This document shows positions 37,057-48,791 of a stretch of 64,000 nt of DNA, piece by piece (position 1 is the first letter of the stretch; each line of letters opens with the position of its first letter). The notes beneath the pieces are model-generated. The model was not told the origin of the DNA, did no database searches, and saw only the letters and a list, made by a program, of their open reading frames with translations. Position numbers and translations under genes: made by a program. Origin of the DNA: Annona cherimola (Eukaryota > Streptophyta > Magnoliopsida > Magnoliales > Annonaceae); contig CM059975.1 of NCBI GenBank assembly GCA_030490835.1, positions 50,459,174 to 50,523,173 of the forward strand, in the 5' to 3' direction.

Positions 37057-38628
37057 TGTTGGAAATATGTGGAAAACTAGCTAAATCTATGTTTTGATGA
37101 TTAACAAACTAAATTTGAGTAAGTCTTGGCTACTAACAAGTTTGTGGAAATGTTTAAGGAATATTCATTTGAAGAAAATCAAGTATTGAAGCCAAGTCGT
37201 ATACCAAGTCGACTCCAGAATCGACTTCAAGCATCCAGAGCTGAAAAGGGGAGAAGAACAAGTGAAGTCGCAACCCAAGTCGACTCCAGGTGCGACTTAG
37301 GAAACCAAGTCGCAGACGAAGTCGACTCCAGCATCGACTTCAAGCATCCAGAGTTGAAAAAGAGGAAACGGACATGACGAAGTCGCAGGCGAAGTCGACT
37401 CCAGGTGCGACTTGGGCGAAGTCGCAGACGAGGTCGACTCCAACTTCGACTTGAGGAGTTCAGACTTGAAGATTGAAGTTTCAAGCTTATTCAAAGGATC
37501 AATTTGGACTTTATCAAATCCAAATGAGATGCAAAGTTCATTATCAAAAAGCAACTGAAGTTTCTTGAAGATCAAAAGCTAAGATTTATATTCAAAGTTC
37601 AAATCAAGTCTATCAAGTCCAAAGCTAATCTTAAAGCTTATTCCAAATGAAGAAATATCCAAGTCATGAAGACAAATTTAACAAAGTTCAAGCCAGTTCA
37701 AGAAGATCAAGGTGTTCTTTCAAAGGACCACGCCAAGTCGCAACCCAAGTCGACTCCAGGATCGACTTGAGTTGTGGACTGAAGGCCAAGTCGACCCAGA
37801 CTCGGACTTGGAAATCTGAAGAACTGGAGTCGCACACGAAGTCGACTCCAGGTGCGACTTGGAAGCCAAGTCGCAGGCCAAGTCGACTCCACATGCGACT
37901 TGGGTCGCAACGGTCGAAATTTATTCGAACGTTGGCGCATTAAATGCGCGCCACCTACCCTCTAACGTTCGGATTCTCTCCAAAATTATAAATAGCATTC
38001 ATGGTGAACGAGGGAAGTAGCTGAGAAACATTAAGTGTGCTTAACTCCTATATTCAAGAGCTTTAAAGAGATCAAGCCATTCAAAGAGGAAGAACTTCAC
38101 TTCAAGTTGCAAGAGCTATATTTCAGAATCTTCAAAGCTATTACAACAAGTTCTTCTCTGCGCCTAATTGTTGCTACACATCTGTAAAGTGTAGATTTCT
38201 TTGTTGTTTCATTTATTTGTGATTGAACTTGATCTAGTTTGAGGAACTAGGATCAAGTGTATGCTAAGTAGTGTGTGATTGGAGTGAGACTCATCACCTA
38301 CTTGAGCAGTGTGTTATATGCCCCCTAGAGCTAGAATCTAGAAGAGAGCAGTGGCTCTAATTGTATTAAGAGAATACAATAGTGGAACCCAAGTCACAAG
38401 GAGTGTGAGCTTGGAAGAGTGGAGTAGGGAGGTTGCCCGAACCACTATAAAAATTCTTGTCTGCTTGATTTACATTTCTGCTCTCTACATTACATTGCTT
38501 TCCATTTCGTTTCTTCATTAAGGGGACTAGATTAATCCGGGGTTAAGTTTCTGTTTAAGTTATAAATTTTTTAAATACCCAATTCACCCCTCCCCTCTTG
38601 GGTTTTGCCATCAAACTCGGGACCAACA
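37057..38628 (+). repeat. 3' LTR of Sirevirus
   Basis: 1572 bp, same length and ends as the 5' LTR, 8 differences. Followed by the target duplication ATAAC. Confidence 0.95.
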
Positions 38629-38633
38629 ATAAC

Positions 38634-40835
38634 TAGACATGATTTTCATAACATATTTCGAACTATCTCATAAATCAGATGTCATTGCATGTATCATCAT
38701 AGATGTCAACACAAAACATCAAAGTATTTACAATAATACAACACAAGTTTTTCACAAACATGAAACTTATAATGTCTTCCGTTTCCTCAATAGTCAGCTT
38801 CTTGCTCCTTTGCCAGGTCTCTTCTTTCACCTGTCTATGGGTTTGGAAAACGAAAACATGAGTCGAAACTCAATAAGCAAGCTTAGGGTTTTCATGCAAT
38901 TCATTTTGAAAGCAACATTCTTTAAAAACATTTCCCTCCATTCAATAGAGACACTTAGCAAGTGATCAACTACCTGCGGAGCAGAAACCTTTTCATAAAT
39001 CATTCAAACATTTTTCATAAACATTTCATAAATATTGGATGTGAAAATTTATCATTTCCATTGATGACGTTATCCTTTATGTGACGGTACGCTAGCACGG
39101 GGAACCCTCTTTCATGACATGATCATTTCCATCCTTGGCGCCGGACCTTCCGACTTGGCAACGTCAAGGGGGACTCTTGTCCACTTACTACCTCGACTAG
39201 CCTACTTGATTTCCATTCCATGCATGACTTTTAGTTACCCCGGCATCATATACCCCCTTACACATGGAACTTGTCATTCTCATGTAGAGAATTCTTTGCA
39301 CCATCCCTTTTGAAACATCGTTTCAACGAAACATCATATAAACACATTTCAAGCATAATTGCGAAAACCATAAGCAATTATTTATTTCAACAGAAATAAA
39401 CATTTCAATACTCATAAAAACAAGGAATGACCATCCTTAAATACCTTGTAATGAAAACCAAAATCATTTAGAAAGCTTCTTGCTTACCTCACTTGCTTAG
39501 CTTTCCGTTTCGCTTATCCCTTTGCCTTTGCCTATACATATAAGAATGATATAACATTCATATATTTTCTTTGCTTACATTCAACTCAGTTTTCCAACCC
39601 ATTTTCATTAACATATATCATTTATTTGACTTCACAAGTCATTATGCTCATATATAACACATTTTGCACATATCATCGGCTAACACATAACATATATAAC
39701 CCCATAATTAGAGTATCCATTTCAATCACATAAAACACAAAAAAGATGTACAATTATGGAATTCATCTCAATTTTATGCATTTTTGCACAAAATCATTTT
39801 TCATAAGTCATTAATCACCTATTCACCTTTATCCCTTCACATAAGCCCCTTTAGCACATATACATAATGCATTTCATAAAATTTGCTAACTCATAAATTT
39901 AATCCATATTTCAGCGGGTTAATTAACCTTAATTACCCATGCATTTAGGGTATTTTCATGGGATTTAAATCTATTTACCATAGGTTTCCAAAACAGCAAG
40001 TTTGGAACCCGTTTTTACCCGTTTAACGTATCTTTTGACACATAACCTTAGGAAATTATATAAATCTGAAATTTCAGCATATAATATAAATTTTCTTAAT
40101 AAATATTTAATTATTTAACACATATATCAATTTAGATCATTTCTACGTAGATTTCATATTTCTTTTTGATTTGTTCTCCAACTATCCACATATGCTGAAA
40201 TCAGGCGTACTGAAATCTCAAAATCTTGAATTAATATCAAATCAAGTAGTTTTGATCTGAAATTTATACCATACCTTAATAACTACATTAATTAACCGAA
40301 ATAAATATTTACATCACAAAAAATTAATAATTTATATTTATTTTGGTATTTTTACTTTTCTGGACAGCAGAATCCATATTCGGACAGCCTGAATGACGTT
40401 AATTATGGGGTATAATTATACCCATCAAAACCTAATTTTTAATTTGTTTTTGTGATCATAAATATTTATTATATATTCTGTAAAAGTTTCATCCGAAAAT
40501 TCCTTATATAAAAATTATTAAAAATCCTTTGGTGCAGCTGATCCTGACACCCGTGCAACCCCGTTCAGGTTGATTTTCTCGGATTTTTAATATGCAACGT
40601 ACTTATCCTTTTAAGTTGAAAATTTTATCTTTCCTTAATCACCACATCATGATTATTCCCAAACATTTTCATGCTAAAATTCATCCATTTAGTATTCCGT
40701 TCGTATTTTAGTTTACAACATCATATAACTTCAAGATTTGAGGCATAAAATCAAGATTAACATATACTTACTTGATTAAGTTATAATCTCTCCATTGAGC
40801 ACTTGAAATTCCCTTCTTTTCCTCTCCTCCTTGCA
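38634..40835 (-). mobile_element. Rest of the gypsy-derived LTR split at 30206
   Basis: It continues the target sequence TAGACATGATTTT seen unbroken at 41412. On the minus strand: donor-like GTAAGCAAGA at 39478-39487, complementary arm at 38873-38882, hairpin at 38859-38872, acceptor-like CATAGACAG about 38831. The outer limit is uncertain: a pyrimidine tract at 40809-40832 may be a PPT or may match the CT-rich leader of related LTRs. Confidence 0.6.
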
Positions 40836-41222
40836 TACATTTCATGTATTCACAATCCTTAGAGATAGTTATATCATTATAACTAATCATATCATGCTCA
40901 TTATCAAAGCATCCACTCATAAAACAAAGTCTTAGCATCTTAACATCCCAATTAACACAATCAAAATCATGTGATATTATTCATCATTATAAATTTCACT
41001 ACTATCATCATCATATATCATGCATCCTATCATGATAATCACTTATGCAATCATCATAAAATCATGCATATCATATTTAATCATTACACTTAAACTTTTC
41101 CACGCCTATTTACCAGTCCATGCTCTGATACCATTACTTGTGGTATCAGACCTATCCTTTCAACATTCTTTATTTTCTCCTTCTCCCACCTATTTACCAA
41201 ACCTGGCTCTGATACCATTCTC
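40836..41222 (-). mobile_element. Short internal region with duplicated PBS
   Basis: Read on the minus strand, the LTR end is followed by GAGAA and a PBS at 41206-41217; a second TGGTATCAGAGC with the same downstream GGTAAATAGGCG-type text lies at 41122-41133. The remainder is AT-rich with CATCATATC runs and no reading frame. The element is non-autonomous or internally deleted. Confidence 0.65.
41206..41217 (-). other. Primer-binding site (initiator tRNA-Met)
   Basis: Plus-strand GCTCTGATACCA, i.e. TGGTATCAGAGC on the element strand, five bases inside the LTR end at 41223. Confidence 0.85.
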
Positions 41223-41430
41223 TGTAACGCCCTAGCCCGAGCATCACAACCTTACCTCAAGATCATTCGACTGGTAAACGTGATCAGGATTGTTGCCCTG
41301 TCACACAGCGGGTTTTAACGGATATTTATCCAATTAAATATCTGTTCATAGGAGTTTAATTCCTCATATGTTCATTTCATGCATTTCTGAATCATTTTCA
41401 TCCAATAATGTCATAACTAGACATGATTTT
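41223..41430 (-). mobile_element. Terminal part of the partner LTR, interrupted at 41431
   Basis: It aligns with 30012-30206 and continues into TAGACATGATTTT, which on the other copy is found at 38634, so it is the natural empty site of the Sirevirus insertion. A long gypsy LTR begins at 41431 and breaks it; the pentamer before is ATTTT. Confidence 0.85.
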
Positions 41431-44400
41431 TATAGAACCCCAAATTTTAGGATCATATATGAAATCCAAGGTCATAAACCCTACGTAATGTATTAACTTT
41501 TATATGAAATAAATATATGATTTTTGTAATATACGGAATTGAAGGATCAAATAATTAATTATGAAATATAATTTTAAAAGAATAGTAAATGTGAATACTG
41601 AGACGTGAATAGTAACTATGTGGTTAAGATAAAGTGGCAAGTTAATCACTCTGGATTAACTTAATCACAAAATACGAAAAAGGAAGCTTCCCACAAAAGG
41701 ACAAAATGGGAATAGAGATGAAAAGGGGATTTAATTGGAATTTACAAAGGTTACATTTGATATTTATAAGAAAATAAAGGGTAATTTATGATTTCATAAA
41801 TATTAGATATGAAAATGAATTTTTACAAATTTTTCGGAAAGAAATTTCAAATTTCTGAATTATACAAATTGAAACTGTTTAAATTCACGGACCTTATGGA
41901 AAAATAAAAATAAATAGAAATTTTTTGGCTAATTAGGGGCTCTAATTAAGGGTTTATATTCATCCTCACTGTTTTGATTAGATCTAAACATGCATAACTC
42001 GGAATCATATAAAAATTTAATAAAAAGTACTAAATTATGTGCTCTCTAATCTAGACGGATCAGATTATGAAAAATAGTTGATTAAATTGTCAAACTTGAA
42101 TGTATTAAAAAACGTGCCAAAGGTAATAAATTTCAACGCCATGCACGTACACGTTTTTATGTTGATATTTTGATTAATTATTTAATTAATTAATATCTTA
42201 ATATATAAGGCTGTTTGATATGAAACTTTTGGAGCAAGCCTATTTTAATATACCCTACATAATGAATGGATTAAATTTTGCAAAATATGTCTACAAATTT
42301 TTAAAATGAAATTTTATGACAAAATATGATTTTAATTAAGTTAAAATATGTACTTTGCTCTAATTGAGGTGAAATTTTATGGGTAAGCCTATTTTAATAT
42401 GCACAATTTAATGAAGAAATGAAATTTTGGAAAACATGTTTCCAAAATTTTAAAATGAGATTTTTATCCAAATATTAATTAGTTAATTAAAAAAAAATAG
42501 AAATATTTTTCAAAATTCCGAAAGGTACATTTTGTGAGAAATTGTATATATATTAGTAAGAAAAAATTTCATAATATATAAGTGTGTATGTAGGCAGTTA
42601 TGAATTAATTTATTAATGCAGATAAAAAAACAAAACGAAAATGAAAAGAAGCCGTGGGCGGTGCATGGACAGCTGCATATATGCTGGAATGCTGAAAATT
42701 AAACACTGAACGGTCACCGTGGGTTAAATTTAATTTTAACCATGGTGAAACCGCTTAAACAGATATATAAATAGAGGACGTTGCTGCTGGAAAAAAAAAA
42801 AAAAGGGGCCGGACATGCAATGGATTGAGGAGAGAAGAACAGCAGCGATGGAATCGTTGCTGAAGGTGCAATCCAAACTCCAGCATTTTTCAGCAACCAT
42901 CCAAGCAGAGGAGAAAGAGAGGAGCATTGAACGGCAGCAACAAAAATGGTTGCTAAAACCAAATAAAGGTGCACGGTCCATAATCCAAGCCAGCAACAGG
43001 TCTGCTTATTTCCAGTTATTTTATTTAAAAAGTATGATTTCAGAAATACTATTTGGTTATTATTAGGCATTTTAAAATTTTAATTATAACTAGAATAGAC
43101 ATGTATAATATATATATAAACCACTATCTGATTTCAGATTATCAATATCATATATATATATATATGAAAAGGATGAACGTGAATCGTACTGTTTTAATTT
43201 TAAAACTAGCTGGACAATCGACGTTGCTGAATATATGATTAATGTCATTAAACTAATTCAGCATTAAAATAATTTAGGGATATTTTCATGATAAGTATAA
43301 GTTAATCTTGTTTTATTGCTTCAAATCAGGAGTTTATGTAATATTAGAAACAAAAATATGAACGAGATAGTAAACGAACAGTTTTTGCCATGGAAATTTA
43401 TATATAAGCTTATTATATTATTATTAAAGAACTAAAAAATTTTCAGCTTAAAATATTTATCAGGTTGTAAATTAAAAATCCGAGAAATTTAACTTAAACA
43501 GGGTAAAACAGGTGACAGGATGAGCTGTAGTAAATGATTTTTAATAAATTTTTCTGATGGATTTTTGGCTTAAAATTTTTACATGATGTATAATATATCA
43601 TGATTATCATTTTAAAAAAACTCAAATATTATTTTTGGATGACATAAGTATGGTTTAAAAATAACGCGATTTGGGCTGTTCCTGATTTCACAACACTGTC
43701 CAGCACAGTGAAAATGCCAAAATAAATATATAATGTTAATATTTCTTGCTGAAAGATTTATGAGGGTTAATTCATGTAGTTATGTATATATGATAGAAAT
43801 TTCAGAGTTAAATACTTTGATTTGATTATAAATCAATATTTAGAGAAATCAGTACGCCTGATTTAAGCAAATGTGGACAGTTTGAGAAATAATCAAAAAT
43901 AAAAATGAAAACTAAGTGAAAGTGATCCACATTAATATATATATATGTTATTAAAGAGTGTAATAAAGTATTATGGATAGCAAAGTAATGCTATTATATG
44001 TATATGGAATTAATAGATAAATAAGAAGTTGGAACATAGTGAAAAGAGAAGGGCTGTTTTGGAATTTAATAATAAGTTTCAGAAATTTTAAATGACAATT
44101 ATGATTATGTTGATCATGGTATGTTATGGAATATATTATAGGAATTAAAAGAATTTTCTTAAGTCAAATTTATGCTTAAAACATGAATTACGGAACCTTA
44201 TACACATATGTGTATGTGGCTAAAATGATTTATTTAGCTCAGATAATCATGATTAGTTTAAAATGCATGAATTATCTCATGATGTACTAAACAAAAGTTA
44301 TGTCATGATATTTTTTTATTTAAAAAAATGCCAAAATTTGAAACCCATGAATAGTGCCAAACACGCTGTAAACAATAACTCGCGTGAACAGTAATTAGGA

Positions 44401-46489
44401 ACAGTGGTCATGAACAATAATCATAAATAGTAAACAGAGTGATTTGGTCAGAAATAAGATTGATATTTATAAGGATGTATGAATGGAATTTTTAAAGATT
44501 TTTGGGATAAAAATCCATATGTGAAAATAGAGACCAAATTAACCTCTATGGGAGTTATGAAGGAAAATAAAGTGATTATGATATATACATGGGTTAGAAA
44601 CCCTAAGATGAATTCAAATTTAATAATAGAAATGTGCAAGCATGGAATATTATGTCTATATGAGAAAAATGGTACTTTTCATTTGCATAGGAAAGGAAAT
44701 GGGTACAAGTGAAAGATACAAGTTGACTACGCAGGTAAGCAAGCAACTCTTTGAAAATATAATTTTATACGACTTTAATTTGCAATCTTAAATTGTTTTG
44801 GAAATTGCTTCGTCAGAAGCAAATCCTTTTAATGTTGAAAAATAATAAAATGAAAATGCTGAAAAGGTTGTGTTGAAAGGAAAATGAGATTTTAAAATGA
44901 TATTTGAAATAAATGTTTTAGAATAATTTTATTACAAGGTTTTCAAGTATTTTAATGATATGTTTTAAAGGATCTCTAAATATTGGATTATTTTGGAGTT
45001 TCCGAAATCTATCATTTCAAGAAGGATTTAAGGAAGGCCGAACGATAAATTAATTTCAAAAATGATTTGAGTAATGTTCAAAGGATTATATAAGACTATC
45101 CCATATAGAAATGTATAATAAGACAAGTGGAAAAAAGTATATGATATTAGATGAAAGTTTCAAATATTTTTAAAGATGTTTTGTCATTCAAAAATTATTT
45201 ACAAAAATGGTTAGAAAATATTGTTATTTTAAATGTTTTCCTTGAATACTTCAAATGAGTTATGAAATATAAATGTTTTAAGGTTGGTCATCCTCACAAA
45301 ACGTTTTGAGTATATAACTCGTTAACATGGGTTAAGCCCAGTTTTCAAGATTTGAAAGAAATAGAGACTGAGGTCTGTAGTATTTTATAAACGCATGATA
45401 GCATCAAGCTTTTAGAAACGGAACACAGACTGTGGTCTGTGGTTTTTATAAAATCATGCTAGCATGTGAATGTAAAGGAAACGTGTGCACAAGGGTTATG
45501 TACTAGGTCTACTGTAGAGGATATGCATACCGGACGCGGTTGCAAATTGGGCCCCCTTTGCATAGGCCGAGTCGCTTGAATAAGGCTAAATGCCAGCGGG
45601 GCCCTCCCTGGAATGGGAGATGGACACGGATAGTCGCCTAGCTCGTGGGCTATCACCTGGAAGGGTTTCTCTCCAAAAGAAGGATGATCACTTGATAAGT
45701 GTCACCTACCAGATGGACAGAGACGTATTGCATGTTGCATATGCTTAAAAAGGGTTTTATGAAAAGTATTTTAGGACATGAGAATCTCCTATGAGAAATG
45801 GAGCTTCGATGAAAAATGTTTTAGAACATAAATATGTCTATGAAAAAAAAGAATTTATATGTCAAGTTTTACAAACATATGTTTGCCATGAATTGGGATT
45901 ATGAAATGTTTATGAAAGGTATTTATGAAAAGGTTTCCTCTAATTGCTAGTCGAACGCTTGTTAAGCGTCTACTACTAAAAGGTGACAAATGCATTTAAA
46001 ATGAAAAATGCTTACTTATTGAGTTTCGACTCATGTTTTGTTTTCCCTAACTATAGACAGGTACCGCACAGGCCATGCAGAAAAGGATTAGAGTATGAAG
46101 AAAACTTTTCCACAAATTGGTCTGTATATGGTATGAATGATTATACGGAATCTTCAAAATATGTATGTATGAAATATTTAGATTGAAAGAACTTGTGATG
46201 TAGATAAGTCAGTTATTATGATATGAATAATATATGTGAAATTGATGTCAAGGATATGTTCATATATGATGACATGATGTTATGTGATGAGATATTACGG
46301 GTATCATGTGTAAAATTGATGACAAGTGTTTGTTATGTGATGAAAGAAAATGAATGAAAGAAAAAAAAAATTTGACGAGATCCAAATAAAAATCCCGCCG
46401 TGTGACCAGGGCAACAATCCTGAGTCACGTTTACCAATCGATAAAGATCCCGGAGTAAGGCTTCTAGGCACCCGGGTCGGGGCGCCACA
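41431..46489 (+). mobile_element. Very long (~5.06 kb) gypsy LTR
   Basis: It starts TATAGAACCCC (an expected TG mutated to TA; compare TGTGAAATCCC at 26623) and ends GGGGCGCCACA at 46489, followed by GAAGT and a PBS. Landmarks: TATA box 42764-42774, donor-like GTAAGCAAGC 44735-44744, hairpin 46020-46033, acceptor-like CTATAGACAG ending 46060. Short frames inside are not conserved as proteins. Confidence 0.8.
42764..42774 (+). promoter_or_regulatory. TATA box in gypsy LTR
   Basis: TATATAAATAG lies about 1.33 kb into the LTR, with a purine-rich leader after it; related copies have TATA boxes in the equivalent place. Confidence 0.6.
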
Positions 46490-46494
46490 GAAGT

Positions 46495-46506
46495 TGGTAT
46501 CAGAGC
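46495..46506 (+). other. Primer-binding site (initiator tRNA-Met)
   Basis: TGGTATCAGAGC five bases after the LTR end at 46489. Confidence 0.9.
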
Positions 46507-48530
46507 AAAGATTGGTAAATAGGCGCAGAAAGAAAAAATTTGATATTACAATGAGCAATATCAGAGGAAAGAATGGTAAATAAATATGAAAAGAAAGATA
46601 TGTTCTTGCAAGGATTGATGAATAGGTATAGGAAAAATGATGGAAGTGATAGATTGAAATTGTAAGATATACCTATGATATGTTGATTTTTACGGTCATA
46701 TGAACATATGATAATTTGTCATAATTATGTTGTAAATATAGGAAATTGCTATGATATTTTGATAGGTATATGATTCATAAAGGAAAAGTGATTTTTCACT
46801 ATGAAAAGCGATGTTGGAAAGAAAAGTAGGAAAAATGTAAGATTTGAGAAAAATATAGATAAAAGGTGGATATTTAAGAAATATATGTTATATGTAGTTC
46901 TAACTCCACCTTTTATGATTGACAGGATTAGTGATAGAAAGAGCCACACTCAAGGTGAGTATGTAGTCGAAAAATCCTTCCTTGATGATTTAAGAATTAT
47001 ATATTAAGAATTATGCATAATGAGATGGTCATAAAAAAAATGGGAGTGGAAAGAGGAAAATTATGAATGATGAAAGGAAAGATATAGTACCACAAAGAGT
47101 GATATCATAGTAAGGATTGGTAGATAAGTATAAAAAGAATGAAGAAAAGGAGAAGATTGAAATCATGATATTTATATCATGTATTATCTATCATAATATA
47201 GAAAGGATATACTATAGACTGTCCTAGTATTAGTATTTTCATTAGAAAATACCTAAGTAGTAAGAATAAAATAGATGAAGTTAGCAAAAGAGACTTTCTG
47301 TGATAAAGATATGTATGAAATATAGTTGAGGCAAATGTGTTCTTTGCTATAGAAATGAATTTGTTCATATTTATATATCAAGTATATATGAAAAGAAAGA
47401 AAATGGTTATTACTAATCTTTCTATTGACATGAGTAAATGTATAATTTATATTCATGATAAAATGAGGGGTTATGTTGAGATACTTTTATGTATATATAA
47501 AAAAAATGTTATGTCTATTACAAAGAGTAATAGACTCAGTTAAGAGGTAATGGAATAAATAAATTGCTACAAGTAGCAACTCCTAACCTAGCACTAAGAC
47601 AATTCGTTCTTAGTATTAAAAAAAGAAAAAGAATGTGAAGCGAGAAAGGAAATAGGAAAGTATTAACAGGCAAAGGAAAACTCAAATTAGAGTTGTGCAG
47701 CAAAATCATGATGATCCCATTTAAAATATATATATGGGAAGAAAGTAGAGAAGAAATACCTCAGTTTGTAAGAATTGCCAAATGGCATTACGGTGAGTGC
47801 CTACAGGGTTCAAGTAAGTGCTATAAATATGGTTAAGCTGGCCACGTGGCAAGGGATTGTGGAACAACTGAGGCTAGAGAGATGAAATCATCTATTGGCA
47901 GCTAAGTAGGACACATATCACCCCATTGTCCGAATAAACCGCAAAGAATTTCGGCACGTGGAAGGCCGCTCAGTAAAGGACTCCTACAAACGCCACTCAA
48001 AAAGGCGCTGCAACAGACACGGTGCATGTCCAAGCCTTGAATCGTACGGAATCTTAAGACCAAGAAGAAAAGATGGTTACAGGTATGATTTATATTTTGG
48101 AAAATTTAGTCGTAGCATTATTTGATTTAGGTGCTACATATTCATTTATATCATACCAATATGTAACCACACATGCACTGCAAGTAGAAGAAACAAGTAG
48201 CATAATCCATGTAGAATCTCCTGTCTATAGGTTCGCAAGTATCAATTAAATATAGAAGTCATGCACTACTTAGATAGGATCAATGATATTGGAGGCCGAC
48301 CTAATCCTACTACCCATAACTGAATTTGATGTAATACTTGGAATAGATTGGCTAAGCAGATAGGTATGAGAGGCGTTTCCTCCGTGATAAAGAGATACAG
48401 ATTAAGAATGGTGGAAATGAGGAAAAAAGTGAGAGAAAAGTAAAGATGACCTAATTGGTCTAGCACTAATGTTCCCACTAGGTAATACATATGTAGTAAG
48501 AAAAAAAAAATTTATTCTCTTCTGACTTTT
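46507..48530 (+). pseudogene. Decayed Ty3/gypsy gag-protease
   Basis: Translation in the plus direction shows a zinc knuckle CYKYG*AGHVARDC at 47819-47860 with one internal stop, a second GHISPHCP-like knuckle shortly after, a retroviral-type protease motif FDLGATYSFI at 48121-48150 (usual DSGAT or DTGAS), and an ILGIDWLS-like motif near 48335-48360. This order is typical of Ty3/gypsy chromoviruses of Tekay/Del type, which also have long LTRs and a tRNA-iMet PBS; the lineage is an inference. Frequent stops and frameshifts rule out a product. Reverse transcriptase and everything downstream are missing, apparently lost before 48792. Confidence 0.7.
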
Positions 48531-48791
48531 TAATAATAATTGAATGCAGGATGTTTTGATATTTTACATTGTATGCTAAACTATACATGATAAGGAAAGG
48601 TAAGTAGTTTATATATGATTTCGTTATGAATCATTTTCATGATAAATGAGAAAGGATGTGATAAATGAGAAGGGATGTATGAATATGATTGATGGTTTGG
48701 AAATCATGTTTATGCTAATTATGATAATAGAATACTTTAGGGTTAGAACTTTAATGTCCACCTTGTAAGTGTCATTTAAAGAGAACTATAA

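Larger units (their letters stand above)
30207..38628 (+). mobile_element. Nearly complete Sirevirus-like Ty1/copia retrotransposon, TSD ATAAC
   Basis: The element has 1572-bp LTRs at 30207-31778 and 37057-38628, PBS, gag, pol and polypurine tracts, flanked by ATAAC at 30202-30206 and 38629-38633. The LTRs differ at 8 sites by my count (about 0.5 percent), so insertion is recent (roughly 0.2 million years if the rice rate of 1.3e-8 per site per year applies). The copy at 41223-41430 shows the unoccupied target sequence. Gag has one premature stop and pol has one, so this copy should be non-autonomous unless stops are suppressed. Long LTRs, a long gag with coiled coil, repeated PPTs and RNase H of the SCCAQLLWMKQQL type fit the Sirevirus/Maximus (Opie/SIRE1) lineage. 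No env-like frame follows pol. Confidence 0.95.

Noticed and set aside
40809..40832. Pyrimidine tract read as a minus-strand PPT
   Set aside because: Related LTRs have a CT-rich leader at the equivalent position, so I could not call it a PPT.
42803..43070. Cys/Phe-rich minus-strand and Gln-rich plus-strand frames as a host gene
   Set aside because: They lie just after the LTR TATA box in leader sequence and have no conserved counterpart in the other copies.
46495..47130. Repeated GATTGGTAAATA-like blocks after the PBS as a tandem array
   Set aside because: Similarity is weak and mostly AT-rich; only the first copy is shared with the element at 41206.
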